DNA of 64,000 nucleotides. Origin: Roseivivax sp. GX 12232. Lineage in GTDB: Bacteria > Pseudomonadota > Alphaproteobacteria > Rhodobacterales > Rhodobacteraceae. The stretch covers positions 434,001 to 498,000 of the forward strand of contig NZ_JAJSEC010000001.1 in assembly GCF_021272185.1 (NCBI RefSeq), given 5' to 3'. Below are positions 34,766 to 42,494 of the stretch, piece after piece. The translations under genes were made by a program, and so were the position numbers. The notes beneath the pieces were generated by a model. The model did not search any database, was not told where the DNA came from, and worked only from the letters and a program-made list of their open reading frames with translations. How positions within the stretch are numbered: position 1 is the first letter of the stretch; each line of letters opens with the position of its first letter.

Positions 34766-35065
34766 GGCACGTGTGAGCCGACGGCCCTACTCCAAGCGCT
34801 GAGAGCGTAGCAAGCACCAATCCCACCCCCAACTTATTAAATTCAAGCCAATACTTAGGGCGCAATCGGCGCGCCTTTTCGTGATGGGGTTTGACTCACT
34901 TCAAGTAGTATATTCACCACTATTTCAGCATTACTCCCTAATAGATTTAAGCATGTCTGAAGACATAATTGGCCATAATGATTGACAAAATGCGCCCTAG
35001 TGCGCAGCTTTTCGATTGTCAGGCCGTCGCATATGTGACGGAATCGCTTTCGCAAGGAGGCGAAC
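34766..35065. other. AT-rich intergenic region before the GHKL module
   Basis: This 300-base stretch is clearly more AT-rich than its surroundings (especially 34820-34990). It includes a TTGACA at 34982-34987 with no good -10 hexamer at the right spacing. No coding frame is supported. It probably holds the promoter of the downstream two-gene unit. Confidence 0.5.
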
Positions 35066-35318
35066 ATGGATGGAAGCAGCCACGAAACCAGCGGCGTGAG
35101 CGCCAAGCAATCAGAAGTTTCCCGACCTCGCAGAGAGCCGGACCAACAAGGCTCTCGATGCCATTGGGCGTATTGGAAACCTATCGAACCGCTCGATCTA
35201 CGAATGGGACGACGCTGAGGTTCGAAAGGTCATTAAAGCGCACAAGGACGCTGTGTCCGAGGCCGAGGCGGGCTTCGCTTCGCCCAAGGGAAAATTCGGC
35301 GCGAAGATCAAGCTGTAA
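35066..35318 (+). pseudogene. Small helical protein with an internal frameshift, upstream partner of the GHKL ATPase
   Basis: A perfect AAGGAGG stands seven bases before ATG 35066, which opens MDGSSHETSGVSAKQSE. Within the next few codons the frame is lost. The other frame, starting near 35115, reads convincingly as KFPDLAESRTNKALDAIGRI, NLSNRSIYEWDDAEVRKVIK and ends FGAKIKL at TAA 35316. That second frame has a stop (35097-35099) and no start of its own, so a single-base insertion near 35114-35118 or a translational frameshift must join them. Intact, it would be about 84 residues. It ends 14 bases before the ATPase gene. Confidence 0.7.
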
Positions 35319-35332
35319 GTGGGGAGGAGCAG

Positions 35333-37651
35333 ATGGATAACCGAGAGTTCCTGGACCGGCTCATCGCCGCCGAAAACGTGGAGGAAGTCAGAGCGGCTTT
35401 GGCGGACTACAGGGAAAACCCGAATGTCGACCTCGTACCTTTCGGTCGGAGAGACAACAACCGTGGTGCGATTGAGGTCGCAAGCGACCCGGCTCGTTCC
35501 GCCATCGAACGGGTAACGAACGCACACGATGCGATCCTCGAGTACGAGCATAGCCAGCACGGCGGCAAACCGAAGAGCGGCTCACCACGTGAGGCTGCGG
35601 CCCACTGGCTGGGAGTACCAATGAAAGGGGGGCTGTCCGCGCTCGGCCCAGGCGACAGGCAGCGGCTTGCCGCTGAGACTGTAGTTCGCCTTGAGGAGGC
35701 TGAAGGTTGGCAATCTCGGCTCCTGACCGTGATCGACAGGGGTACGGGGATCGCACCGGACCAGATGGAAGGCACGATCCTAAGCCTTAATGAGAGCAAT
35801 AAGATCCAGAAGCACTACCTTGCCGGAACCTACGGACAGGGTGGTTCGAGCACCTTGGTATTCTCCAAGTATGTACTGATCGTCTCCCGCGCCGCCGAGT
35901 CCGACGAAATTGCTTTCACGGTGATCTGGTATCAGGACTTGCCGGCTGATCAGTACAAGACGGGCCGATATGTATACCTCACCCGGGACGGTGGGTTGCT
36001 TGTCGCCAAAGCGCGCGACGGAGATCCGGAGCGTGGGACGGTGGTGAAGCACTTTGGCTACGACCTGTCTGGCTACACATCATCCATCGGGCCAAAGAGC
36101 CTCTACGGTGCGCTCCAGCGGGTCCTATTCGACCCTGTGGCGCCCATCCGGTTTGAAAACCAGGTTCACGGCTGGAACCGGACGATCAAAGGTTCACGGA
36201 ACGCTCTGAATGGCGCTGTGGACGACGGAGACGAGGGCAGCGGTAAGGGGCCCGATATCGACTACCGACTCCCGACCTTCAACGTCTCGCTCGGCGACCA
36301 CGGGGAGATCGGGGTCGAATACTGGGTCCTCTCCAGAAAGCTGAAAAAGGACGGCAAGCCCTCGAACGAGGCTCCGTCGCGGGCCTTCGTCGACAATACC
36401 AAGCCCATCGTCCTAACGCACAACGGTCAGAATCAGGGCGAGATCACGGGACGCCTGATCCAGAAAGACGCCGACCTGTTCTACCTTCAGAAGCAGGGGC
36501 GCCTGATCGTTCACGTGAACTGCGACCGCCTCTCCCCACAGGCGAAGCGGATGCTGTTCTCTTCCACGCGGGAACAGTGGCGAGAAGGCTTTATCCAGAG
36601 CACTATTCAGGAGGAGATCATCAGCCTGCTGAAGGCGGACGACGAGTTGCGCCGCCTTAACGAGAAGGCCCGCGACGAAAGCCTTCGCGACAAGGACGAC
36701 GCGGCAGAGAAGCAGATCCAGCGGCAAGTGGCTCGTCTGCTACGCATTACCGGTCCGGCCGTGGCCGAGGTCGGCGGCGCGGCCGCCTCCAACGCGGGCG
36801 ACGACAAGCCTAAAGGCGGCGGAGGCGAGTCTAAGCCGCCAGAGCCGATCGAGCCCAGTGACCCTCCGACCTTTGTGCGGATCGTTGCAGACCCGGACAA
36901 GCCGATCAAGTTCCACGCGGGACAACGGCGCATGGTTCGCCTCGAGACCGACGCGAACTCCGATTACCACGACCCGGACGATCCCGCGAAGAATAGGCTG
37001 AACGTCATCGTGGGCGACGATCTCGGAGTTTATGCCACGAGCCCGATCATTGGAGGCCGCTTCCGCATCGGCGTGAGAGCCAAGACCGAAATCGCACTCG
37101 GCAGCTCGGGCAGCATCCGCGTCGAACTCTACCGGCCGGGAGCAACGACCTTGAGCGACGAGCGGGAGTATTCCATCGTTGAGCAACCGAAGCCCAAAGA
37201 GGGGCAGAGGAAGAACCCCTTCCCACAGTTTCGTTTCGAGCCCGTCGGGGGACCTGACGACGAGAACTGGCTCTACGTGGCGGGCGACGCGGAAGACAGG
37301 GACGTGCGTCGGCACGCCAGTTCGGCTGAGATGACCTCGGAGGGCGTCCTCATCGTTTATTACTCCACGGCCTTCCCCAGGTTTGCAAATGAGAGGCGAA
37401 AGCTGGAGCAGCGAAGCCCGGCGATGGCCCTATCCTTCGAGCAGCGGTACAAGCTCTGGCTGGCGGTGCACGCGCTGCTCAAGCACGAGGACGAGGAGGC
37501 CTCCGCGGAGGAAGTCGCCGACGAGGAGGTCGCGGCAGAGATGGGCCGCCAAGAGCGTTGCCGGCTTGCGGCAATGGCGGCCATGATGGCAGCTCAGGAG
37601 GTGAAGAGTGGCATCTCCGAAGACGACACAGACGACGCGGCGGTGGCCTGA
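35333..37651 (+). CDS. GHKL (Hsp90/MutL/histidine-kinase fold) ATPase, putative defence protein
   Basis: A 772-residue protein. Residues about 55-190 contain a Bergerat ATP-binding fold: N-box with the E-x3-N-x2-D-A pattern in AIERVTNAHDAILEYEH, G1 box VIDRGTGIAPDQM, and a Gly-rich lid GTYGQGGSSTLVFSKY. A transducer-like middle follows (VFSKYVLIVSR to about 450), then a helical linker, a Gly/Pro-rich hinge (GDDKPKGGGGESKPPEPIE, near 490-510) and a beta-rich C-terminal domain. The tail is acidic. No nuclease motif is visible. GGGGAGG precedes the ATG. The neighbouring small gene and convergent methyltransferase suggest a modification-linked anti-phage system; this is inference. Confidence 0.85.
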   Translation: MDNREFLDRLIAAENVEEVRAALADYRENPNVDLVPFGRRDNNRGAIEVASDPARSAIERVTNAHDAILEYEHSQHGGKPKSGSPREAAAHWLGVPMKGGLSALGPGDRQRLAAETVVRLEEAEGWQSRLLTVIDRGTGIAPDQMEGTILSLNESNKIQKHYLAGTYGQGGSSTLVFSKYVLIVSRAAESDEIAFTVIWYQDLPADQYKTGRYVYLTRDGGLLVAKARDGDPERGTVVKHFGYDLSGYTSSIGPKSLYGALQRVLFDPVAPIRFENQVHGWNRTIKGSRNALNGAVDDGDEGSGKGPDIDYRLPTFNVSLGDHGEIGVEYWVLSRKLKKDGKPSNEAPSRAFVDNTKPIVLTHNGQNQGEITGRLIQKDADLFYLQKQGRLIVHVNCDRLSPQAKRMLFSSTREQWREGFIQSTIQEEIISLLKADDELRRLNEKARDESLRDKDDAAEKQIQRQVARLLRITGPAVAEVGGAAASNAGDDKPKGGGGESKPPEPIEPSDPPTFVRIVADPDKPIKFHAGQRRMVRLETDANSDYHDPDDPAKNRLNVIVGDDLGVYATSPIIGGRFRIGVRAKTEIALGSSGSIRVELYRPGATTLSDEREYSIVEQPKPKEGQRKNPFPQFRFEPVGGPDDENWLYVAGDAEDRDVRRHASSAEMTSEGVLIVYYSTAFPRFANERRKLEQRSPAMALSFEQRYKLWLAVHALLKHEDEEASAEEVADEEVAAEMGRQERCRLAAMAAMMAAQEVKSGISEDDTDDAAVA

Positions 37652-38760
37652 CCGTCGTCGACGGACTGCGAGGGCTCCTGCTCGACCTTCGAAACTTGGA
37701 AGCCCTCGCACGTCGCTGTGACCGAGTCCGGTTTGAAGCGTCCGATCGAGTGAGCCGCGTAGGTCCAATCCGCCTCGACCGACAGCCAGCGGCGACCCAA
37801 GCCCTCCGCCACGGCCCCAGTGGTATTGCTGCCGGCAAACGGATCTAGGACAAGGTCGCCCTCGTCGGTAAGAAACTTGACAAAGAACTCAACCAGTGTG
37901 GATGGCATCCGCGCGGGGTGGACTGGGGCACCACGGTCAAGGCAAAACTTGCGGTAGCCGTCGCTGGAGAGCGTGTTGGCCGCCTTCAGCAGGTTGGTTG
38001 TCTCCACGAGGTACTCCGCGAAACCCTTCGGGGTGATGACACCGTCCATAGAGGGGAGCGCGTCCACGCCACCGACGTTTGGCGGGATCGCTCCATTGTT
38101 GTCCGCCTTGAAGCTTTCCGCGCCGATGTGGTGCTCGGACGGCCGGGCCCCGGCGTTGTACTTGCCGGTCTCGATTAGGCGCTTCATGCTTGGGCTGTAT
38201 TCGCGCAGCACCTTCCGGTTGTCGGCTTTCGGGCGCGGATTTGGGGACATCCACCAGATGCGGGTGAAGGCGTCTTTGACCCGTGATCGCTCCTTGTTCA
38301 CCCATTCAACCGGCGATGGCAGCCGGGCGGGGTTGTACCAGATAAACTCCTGGCAGAGGTGCAGGTCGCCCTTCTTGAGGAAGCGCAGGAACGCCTCCAA
38401 GACGTGCGTGGACATCGTCGGCTGGCCCGGCATCCAGGCGTTGCCGATCTCGATGACGATGGAGCCATCCTCCGTTACCATATCACGCAGAAGGGGAGCG
38501 AACTTGGCGAACCACCGGATGTAGTCTTCCCCCTGCAAGTTGCCGTAGCTCTTCTTAGTGTTCAGAGGAAACGGAGGGGAGGTGAACGCGAGCTGGACTT
38601 TGCCTCGCTCCTCCTGCATGGGCCTGCTATTGAGCACCTTGAGGGAGTCACCGCAGTAGGCGGCTCCGAGGTCCGTCTCGTAGACCGGTGTCGACGCTCG
38701 GCGCCCTTTCCTGAGCTCCGTAGCGATTGTTACATCGTGTGTCTTCCCCCATCCCGTCAT
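37594..38760 (-). CDS. Site-specific DNA methyltransferase (N4-cytosine / N6-adenine, beta class)
   Basis: A 388-residue protein with catalytic motif IV FTSPPFPLN near residue 70 and AdoMet-binding motif I LDPFAGSNTTGAVAEGL near 325. This IV-before-I order defines the beta class (PF01555). TSPPF is most typical of N4-cytosine enzymes. The middle (IWYNPARLPSPVEWVNKERS) is the target-recognition part. An upstream in-frame TTG at 38796 is possible; I chose the ATG. Its 3' end overlaps the GHKL ATPase gene by 58 bases tail-to-tail. No restriction endonuclease is next to it, so it either protects DNA from a partner such as the GHKL protein or is an orphan. Confidence 0.9.
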   Translation of the reverse strand: MTGWGKTHDVTIATELRKGRRASTPVYETDLGAAYCGDSLKVLNSRPMQEERGKVQLAFTSPPFPLNTKKSYGNLQGEDYIRWFAKFAPLLRDMVTEDGSIVIEIGNAWMPGQPTMSTHVLEAFLRFLKKGDLHLCQEFIWYNPARLPSPVEWVNKERSRVKDAFTRIWWMSPNPRPKADNRKVLREYSPSMKRLIETGKYNAGARPSEHHIGAESFKADNNGAIPPNVGGVDALPSMDGVITPKGFAEYLVETTNLLKAANTLSSDGYRKFCLDRGAPVHPARMPSTLVEFFVKFLTDEGDLVLDPFAGSNTTGAVAEGLGRRWLSVEADWTYAAHSIGRFKPDSVTATCEGFQVSKVEQEPSQSVDDGQATAASSVSSSEMPLFTS

Positions 38761-39238
38761 GTCGTGAATCTGTCTCCGTAGGCTTTTCGACCACAATATA
38801 TACGGTGCCAGCTGCCGTAAACTCCGAAATCTGGTCAGATGCGCTCGTTGCCACGCCCCCTGCGCAACTGGCTCAGGGCTGCATCAGCACCAACGAGTGC
38901 TGCCATGTACCCGAGCCACTGATGCCCGATTGGGGGCACCGGAAGCCGACGTCGGAAAGGCCATAGCCTGAGAACATCCGAACCCGGTCGTGGCAGACGC
39001 AAACGCGACTCCAATCCGAGCAATCTCAACGGCTTGAATTTTGTCAATACCTACATTGGCTTATGAGAAATTCGCCAAAATGGCGCAGTCATGGGGTCCG
39101 GAGAGCATCGGCCCTTAGAGACTGCTTCCGGGCCACCCGGTGCCACTGCCAGTGCTCAGCCCCTCCCGCATAACCCTCGAATACAACGAAAAAATCCGGC
39201 CGCGGCCGGATCGGGAGTACGCTTTCGTGGGGGCTAGC
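38761..39238. other. Intergenic region between methyltransferase and the integrative element
   Basis: This 478-base region should hold the methyltransferase promoter and the original chromosome side of the element junction. I see no supported gene. It ends at the left 18-bp attachment repeat. Confidence 0.5.
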
Positions 39239-39256
39239 TGGCGGAGGAGGTGGGAT
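39239..39256. repeat. Left attachment-site repeat (attL)
   Basis: Identical over 18 bases to the 3' end of tRNA-Ser at 44024-44041; the match stops on both sides. It stands 91 bases before the integrase start codon. Confidence 0.8.
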
Positions 39257-39318
39257 GTTCCGCCCCTCCATCTGGCCCCCCTTTTTCCCTTGCATCTCAG
39301 CTCGTTGGTGGGAGATTT

Positions 39319-39343
39319 GTGTGTGGTAAACGTGTGGGGGAGA
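39319..39343. repeat. Left candidate integrase arm-type site
   Basis: Contains GTGTGTGGTAAACGTGTG followed by a G run. A near copy lies at 43940-43963 in the same orientation. Each is about 61-63 bases inside its attachment repeat. The position fits arm-type integrase binding sites. Confidence 0.45.
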
Positions 39344-39347
39344 CCGT

Positions 39348-40679
39348 ATGCCTCGCTATCTCGAACGGCGGCGTCGTCGCTGGTATGCCGTCTTTGATAT
39401 CCCTCGTGATGTACGCGGTGCCTTTGGCGGAAAAGCTCGCTTTGTGCAGAGTCTTCGCACAGAGCGCTTGAGCGACGCAGAGAGGCTGGTCGGCGTTGTG
39501 ATCTCAGGCTGGAAGGCCGAAATCGAAGATGCTCGCACTGGAACGCGTCAGGCGACCAGAGAGGTACTTGAGACGGCTCAGGGCTGGAAAGAACACCTCG
39601 ACAGCATAAAGGACCCAGATGAGCGTTGGGAGGTGGAGACCATCCTGCACGACGTTGCCGTTGAAATGGACGCTGGGCGACCGGGAGACGGCGCACGGGC
39701 ATATGGTCTCGCAACAGGACGCCTCAAGGAGACCGGAAGCTACGTCGCAGAGTGGCTTCTGACGCTCTCCAACGAGCCGAAGACGCTGGATATGAAAAGG
39801 ACTGATCTCCGCCGCTTCGTGAAGCGTTTCCCGCTGACCAAGGACTTATCTGAGCGCTCTCTTCAGCGCTGGGCGGACGAACTGCAACAGCAAGAAAGCC
39901 TCAAGCCCTCGACCATACGTAGGATCATATCCGCGTGTCGCGGCTACTGGTCGTACCTCCATCGCCGGGGCGTTGTAGAACTCCACCCAGACGTATTCCG
40001 AGGTCTCGTTCAGAAACGCCCCAAGAACAGCAAAGCTCATCACGCAGACAGGCGGCGTCCATTTCCTACAGAGGATATCGTCCGTCTGCTGGCAGAGAGC
40101 CTCGCTGAAGGGGATAGACAGGTTGCGTTGCTCATCGCAATTGGGATGTACACAGGCTGCCGTATCGAGGAGATATGCGCTCTGCGAGTCGAGGATGTGA
40201 CCCAAGACAAGCTATCAATCGTAGATGCAAAGACCGAGGCTGGGATACGAGATGTACCGGTTCATCCCGAGCTATCAGACCTGCTCAAGGCGTCGTGCGC
40301 TGATAGCCATGACGGGTACGTCATCCCTGGTCTGACAACCAACAAATACGGTGACCGGTCAAACGCTGTTGGAAAAAGGTTCGGCAGGCTCAAGAAACGG
40401 TTGGGATATGGTCCGAGCCAAGTCTTTCATTCGATCCGAAAGACCGTCGCAACCCAACTCGATGCGGAACAGGTTCCCGAAGCGATCAGCGCTCGTATCC
40501 TTGGCCACGACATCCCAACCATGACTTACGGCCTCTACTCGGGAGGCGCTCCGCTCAACGTTCTGAGTGATGCGCTTGCCAAGGTGAGCTATCCGTTGAA
40601 CGCCACGTGTATCGACTTCCTCGCCCACCAAAGGCTTGCCACCGGCGAAGATCACTCCCAGCGAGCGAGTGCTGCTTGA
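39348..40679 (+). CDS. Tyrosine recombinase / phage-type integrase
   Basis: A 443-residue integrase. The N-terminal half is a basic DNA-binding region (MPRYLERRRRRWYAVF) and a SAM-like core-binding domain around 150-230. The C-terminal catalytic domain shows the family residues: Arg in YTGCRIEEICALR, Lys in VDAKTEAGIRD, His-x-x-Arg in VFHSIRKTVATQL, His in RILGHDIPTM, and the nucleophile Tyr in YGLYSGGAPL. It catalyses insertion and excision at the tRNA-Ser site. A GGGGGAGA precedes the ATG. Its 3' end overlaps the resolvase gene by 28 bases tail-to-tail. Confidence 0.92.
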   Translation: MPRYLERRRRRWYAVFDIPRDVRGAFGGKARFVQSLRTERLSDAERLVGVVISGWKAEIEDARTGTRQATREVLETAQGWKEHLDSIKDPDERWEVETILHDVAVEMDAGRPGDGARAYGLATGRLKETGSYVAEWLLTLSNEPKTLDMKRTDLRRFVKRFPLTKDLSERSLQRWADELQQQESLKPSTIRRIISACRGYWSYLHRRGVVELHPDVFRGLVQKRPKNSKAHHADRRRPFPTEDIVRLLAESLAEGDRQVALLIAIGMYTGCRIEEICALRVEDVTQDKLSIVDAKTEAGIRDVPVHPELSDLLKASCADSHDGYVIPGLTTNKYGDRSNAVGKRFGRLKKRLGYGPSQVFHSIRKTVATQLDAEQVPEAISARILGHDIPTMTYGLYSGGAPLNVLSDALAKVSYPLNATCIDFLAHQRLATGEDHSQRASAA

Positions 40680-41284
40680 GCTGACGCAGGATCGCTCTTG
40701 ATACGGAGGACTGTCTGGCGGGAAAGACCTGACGCTTTGGCGATTGGTGTGGTGCCAGCACCATCGGCCAGCATCGCTTCAACCGTTGCAAGCTGCTCCC
40801 GGCTGTAGCTGGGCTTCTTGCCTCGGTACTTGCTCCCGTCCGCCTTCGCAGCCTCAATTCCGGCCCGCTGAGCTTCCTTGGTCGCTTCGGCTTGAGCTTG
40901 GGCTGTCGCTGCCATGAAGGCGATCAGTGCGTCCCTTACAGCCTCATGCATGGGGTCAGTGGCAGCACCGTCGAAGGTCAGACCGTTGATGACCGTTCTG
41001 ATCACGACCCCACGGCGCATGAATTCGCGGATCGTATCCGTCACGTCTTGGTAGTCACGCCCAAGTCGGTCCACCCACCTCACGACCAAGGTGTCGCCTC
41101 GTCTCAGCCTATCGTGTAGCCGCTTCCCCTGCTCTCTCTCGGACAGCTTCGTGGCGACGCCGGACACGCCATGGTCGGCAACGACCTCGTCGATGCGGAA
41201 ACCTGCGGCCTCTGCTTGCGTGATCTGATGGTCGAGGGTCTGCTCGGTCGTGCTGACGCGAGCATAGAGAATGGTCTGGGACAT
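40652..41284 (-). CDS. Serine recombinase, resolvase/invertase (Tn3-resolvase/Hin) family
   Basis: A 210-residue protein of standard length. The catalytic domain begins TILYARVSTTEQTLDHQ, with the active Ser in ARVST, followed by VVRWVDRLGRDYQDV and a long E helix (AFMAATAQAQAEATKEAQRA). The C-terminal helix-turn-helix (TTPIAKASGLSRQTVLRIK) binds the recombination site. A good inverted repeat lies just upstream (41298-41356). It could resolve element dimers, invert a segment or control spread. It is convergent with the integrase. Confidence 0.93.
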   Translation of the reverse strand: MSQTILYARVSTTEQTLDHQITQAEAAGFRIDEVVADHGVSGVATKLSEREQGKRLHDRLRRGDTLVVRWVDRLGRDYQDVTDTIREFMRRGVVIRTVINGLTFDGAATDPMHEAVRDALIAFMAATAQAQAEATKEAQRAGIEAAKADGSKYRGKKPSYSREQLATVEAMLADGAGTTPIAKASGLSRQTVLRIKSDPASAQAALARWE

Positions 41285-41297
41285 GTTACCTCCAGCG

Positions 41298-41356
41298 TCC
41301 GTAAGGGTGCTGTCCGATTATTCTAGTGTACGATAGGAGAAAGCAACCCTTACGGA
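41298..41356. promoter_or_regulatory. Inverted repeat upstream of the resolvase: candidate res site / operator
   Basis: TCCGTAAGGGT (41298-41308) is repeated in inverted orientation as ACCCTTACGGA (41346-41356) with 37 bases between. A further TGTCCG / CGGACA pair flanks them. The left arm starts 14 bases before the resolvase start codon. Resolvases bind such spaced inverted sites both to recombine and to repress their own gene. Confidence 0.55.
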
Positions 41357-41497
41357 CAGCCTTTCCGCTGCTTACGCAGGCGTACGCTGGGCTATACCCA
41401 AAGGGACACCCATGGGGGGATAATTCGACGCTTCCAATTGCATTTTGGGGTACTCAGACGTTTGCGCCGTGAACATCTGCAAACCGACCAGGCCTCA

Positions 41498-42265
41498 TCA
41501 GAACGGAAACTCGTCCAGGTCGATATCCTCCATCAAAGGCTGGTAGCCGAGGCTGTCCGCGATCGCCTCCAATTTGTGCCCAGCACAGCGCCTCAGCAGT
41601 TCCGCAGCTGCATCAGGAAATCGTTGACACAAGCTTGCGAGGTCTGCGCCATATTTCTCGTCCGCCTTTGCGACCGCTTCCTCTATCCGCTGTTCACGCT
41701 CTTGATCCGTCCATTCTCGATGCGTGCCGTTTGCGATGTCGCGTGCTTCAAGCCAGCTGTCTGGCAAAACCTCATCCATGGCTATGAGCTTTCGCTTGAG
41801 ACTACGCATCGTGCCAACTGTGCGCTCACTTATTCCACTTACCAAGGCCAGCTGCTTTTTGCTCCATCCACCCTCGCACGTTCGCCTCCACGCCCAATTT
41901 GCTTTTTCTTGGTATGTCAGCGCCAATCTTGTCTTGGTGTTCTCCTGAACAGAAAGCAGCTTCGCGGTAGAACTGTCGCAACGATACACTTCCGCCACTA
42001 TTCTGTCGTAGCCCTTGTGCCTCCTGTAAGCTTCAAGTCGATGGTGGCCATCCGCCACGACATACTTATCTGAAGTTTCAGGATCCTCCCACACGGCAAT
42101 TGGATCAAGCTGTCCTGAACGGCCTATCGCATCCACAAGGCGGGCAATATGGTCGTTGCGAGCCCCTCCAAAGCGAGGCTGGAAGTTGTCTTCATCTGTT
42201 TGGATGTCAGCGAGCCGGATGCTCCTACGCTCAGGGCGCGGAAGTTCAAATCGATTCTTGGGCAT
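41498..42265 (-). CDS. ParB/Srx-fold nuclease-domain protein with helix-turn-helix (ParB-like)
   Basis: A 255-residue protein from the ATG at 42265; an in-frame GTG exists at 42307. Residues about 15-105 form a ParB N-terminal domain: IRLADIQTDEDNFQPR, LVDAIGRSGQLDPIAVW, the family signature VVADGHHRLEAYR. A central helix-turn-helix (GGWSKKQLALVSGISERTVG) and a helical C-terminus follow. True ParB proteins have GExRWRA in place of ADGHHRLEA; the latter is typical of ParB-like transcription or plasmid regulators. No parA is adjacent. It may partition the excised element or regulate its genes; it lies 229 bases downstream of the AAA+ gene. Confidence 0.85.
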   Translation of the reverse strand: MPKNRFELPRPERRSIRLADIQTDEDNFQPRFGGARNDHIARLVDAIGRSGQLDPIAVWEDPETSDKYVVADGHHRLEAYRRHKGYDRIVAEVYRCDSSTAKLLSVQENTKTRLALTYQEKANWAWRRTCEGGWSKKQLALVSGISERTVGTMRSLKRKLIAMDEVLPDSWLEARDIANGTHREWTDQEREQRIEEAVAKADEKYGADLASLCQRFPDAAAELLRRCAGHKLEAIADSLGYQPLMEDIDLDEFPF

Positions 42266-42494
42266 GTTTGGTTCTTCAGTTTTGATGTTGAGACTGTGCA
42301 AATGCACCCCTCAAGGCCTGCACAGGCAGGCCGCAGCTCTCGCGGTCAGTTCGGGATTTTCGGAGCCTTCAAGAGGTACCGAGGAGACCACAACGGCGCG
42401 TTCCACAGCTAGAAATTGCCGTGAGCATCGTCGCTGTCTCTTCAATGGTGGGCCCTAACACAATCCACGGTGCCCCCTTGCAACAAAGCCTACT

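Noticed and set aside
34982-35010. Sigma70-like promoter starting with TTGACA before the GHKL module
   Set aside because: The -35 hexamer is perfect but no acceptable -10 lies at 16-18 bases, so I did not list it as a feature.
34766-39238. A second tRNA-Ser att repeat bounding the GHKL/methyltransferase module as a tandem island
   Set aside because: I found no further copy of the 18-bp repeat to the left of 39239, so a tandem insertion is not supported by sequence.
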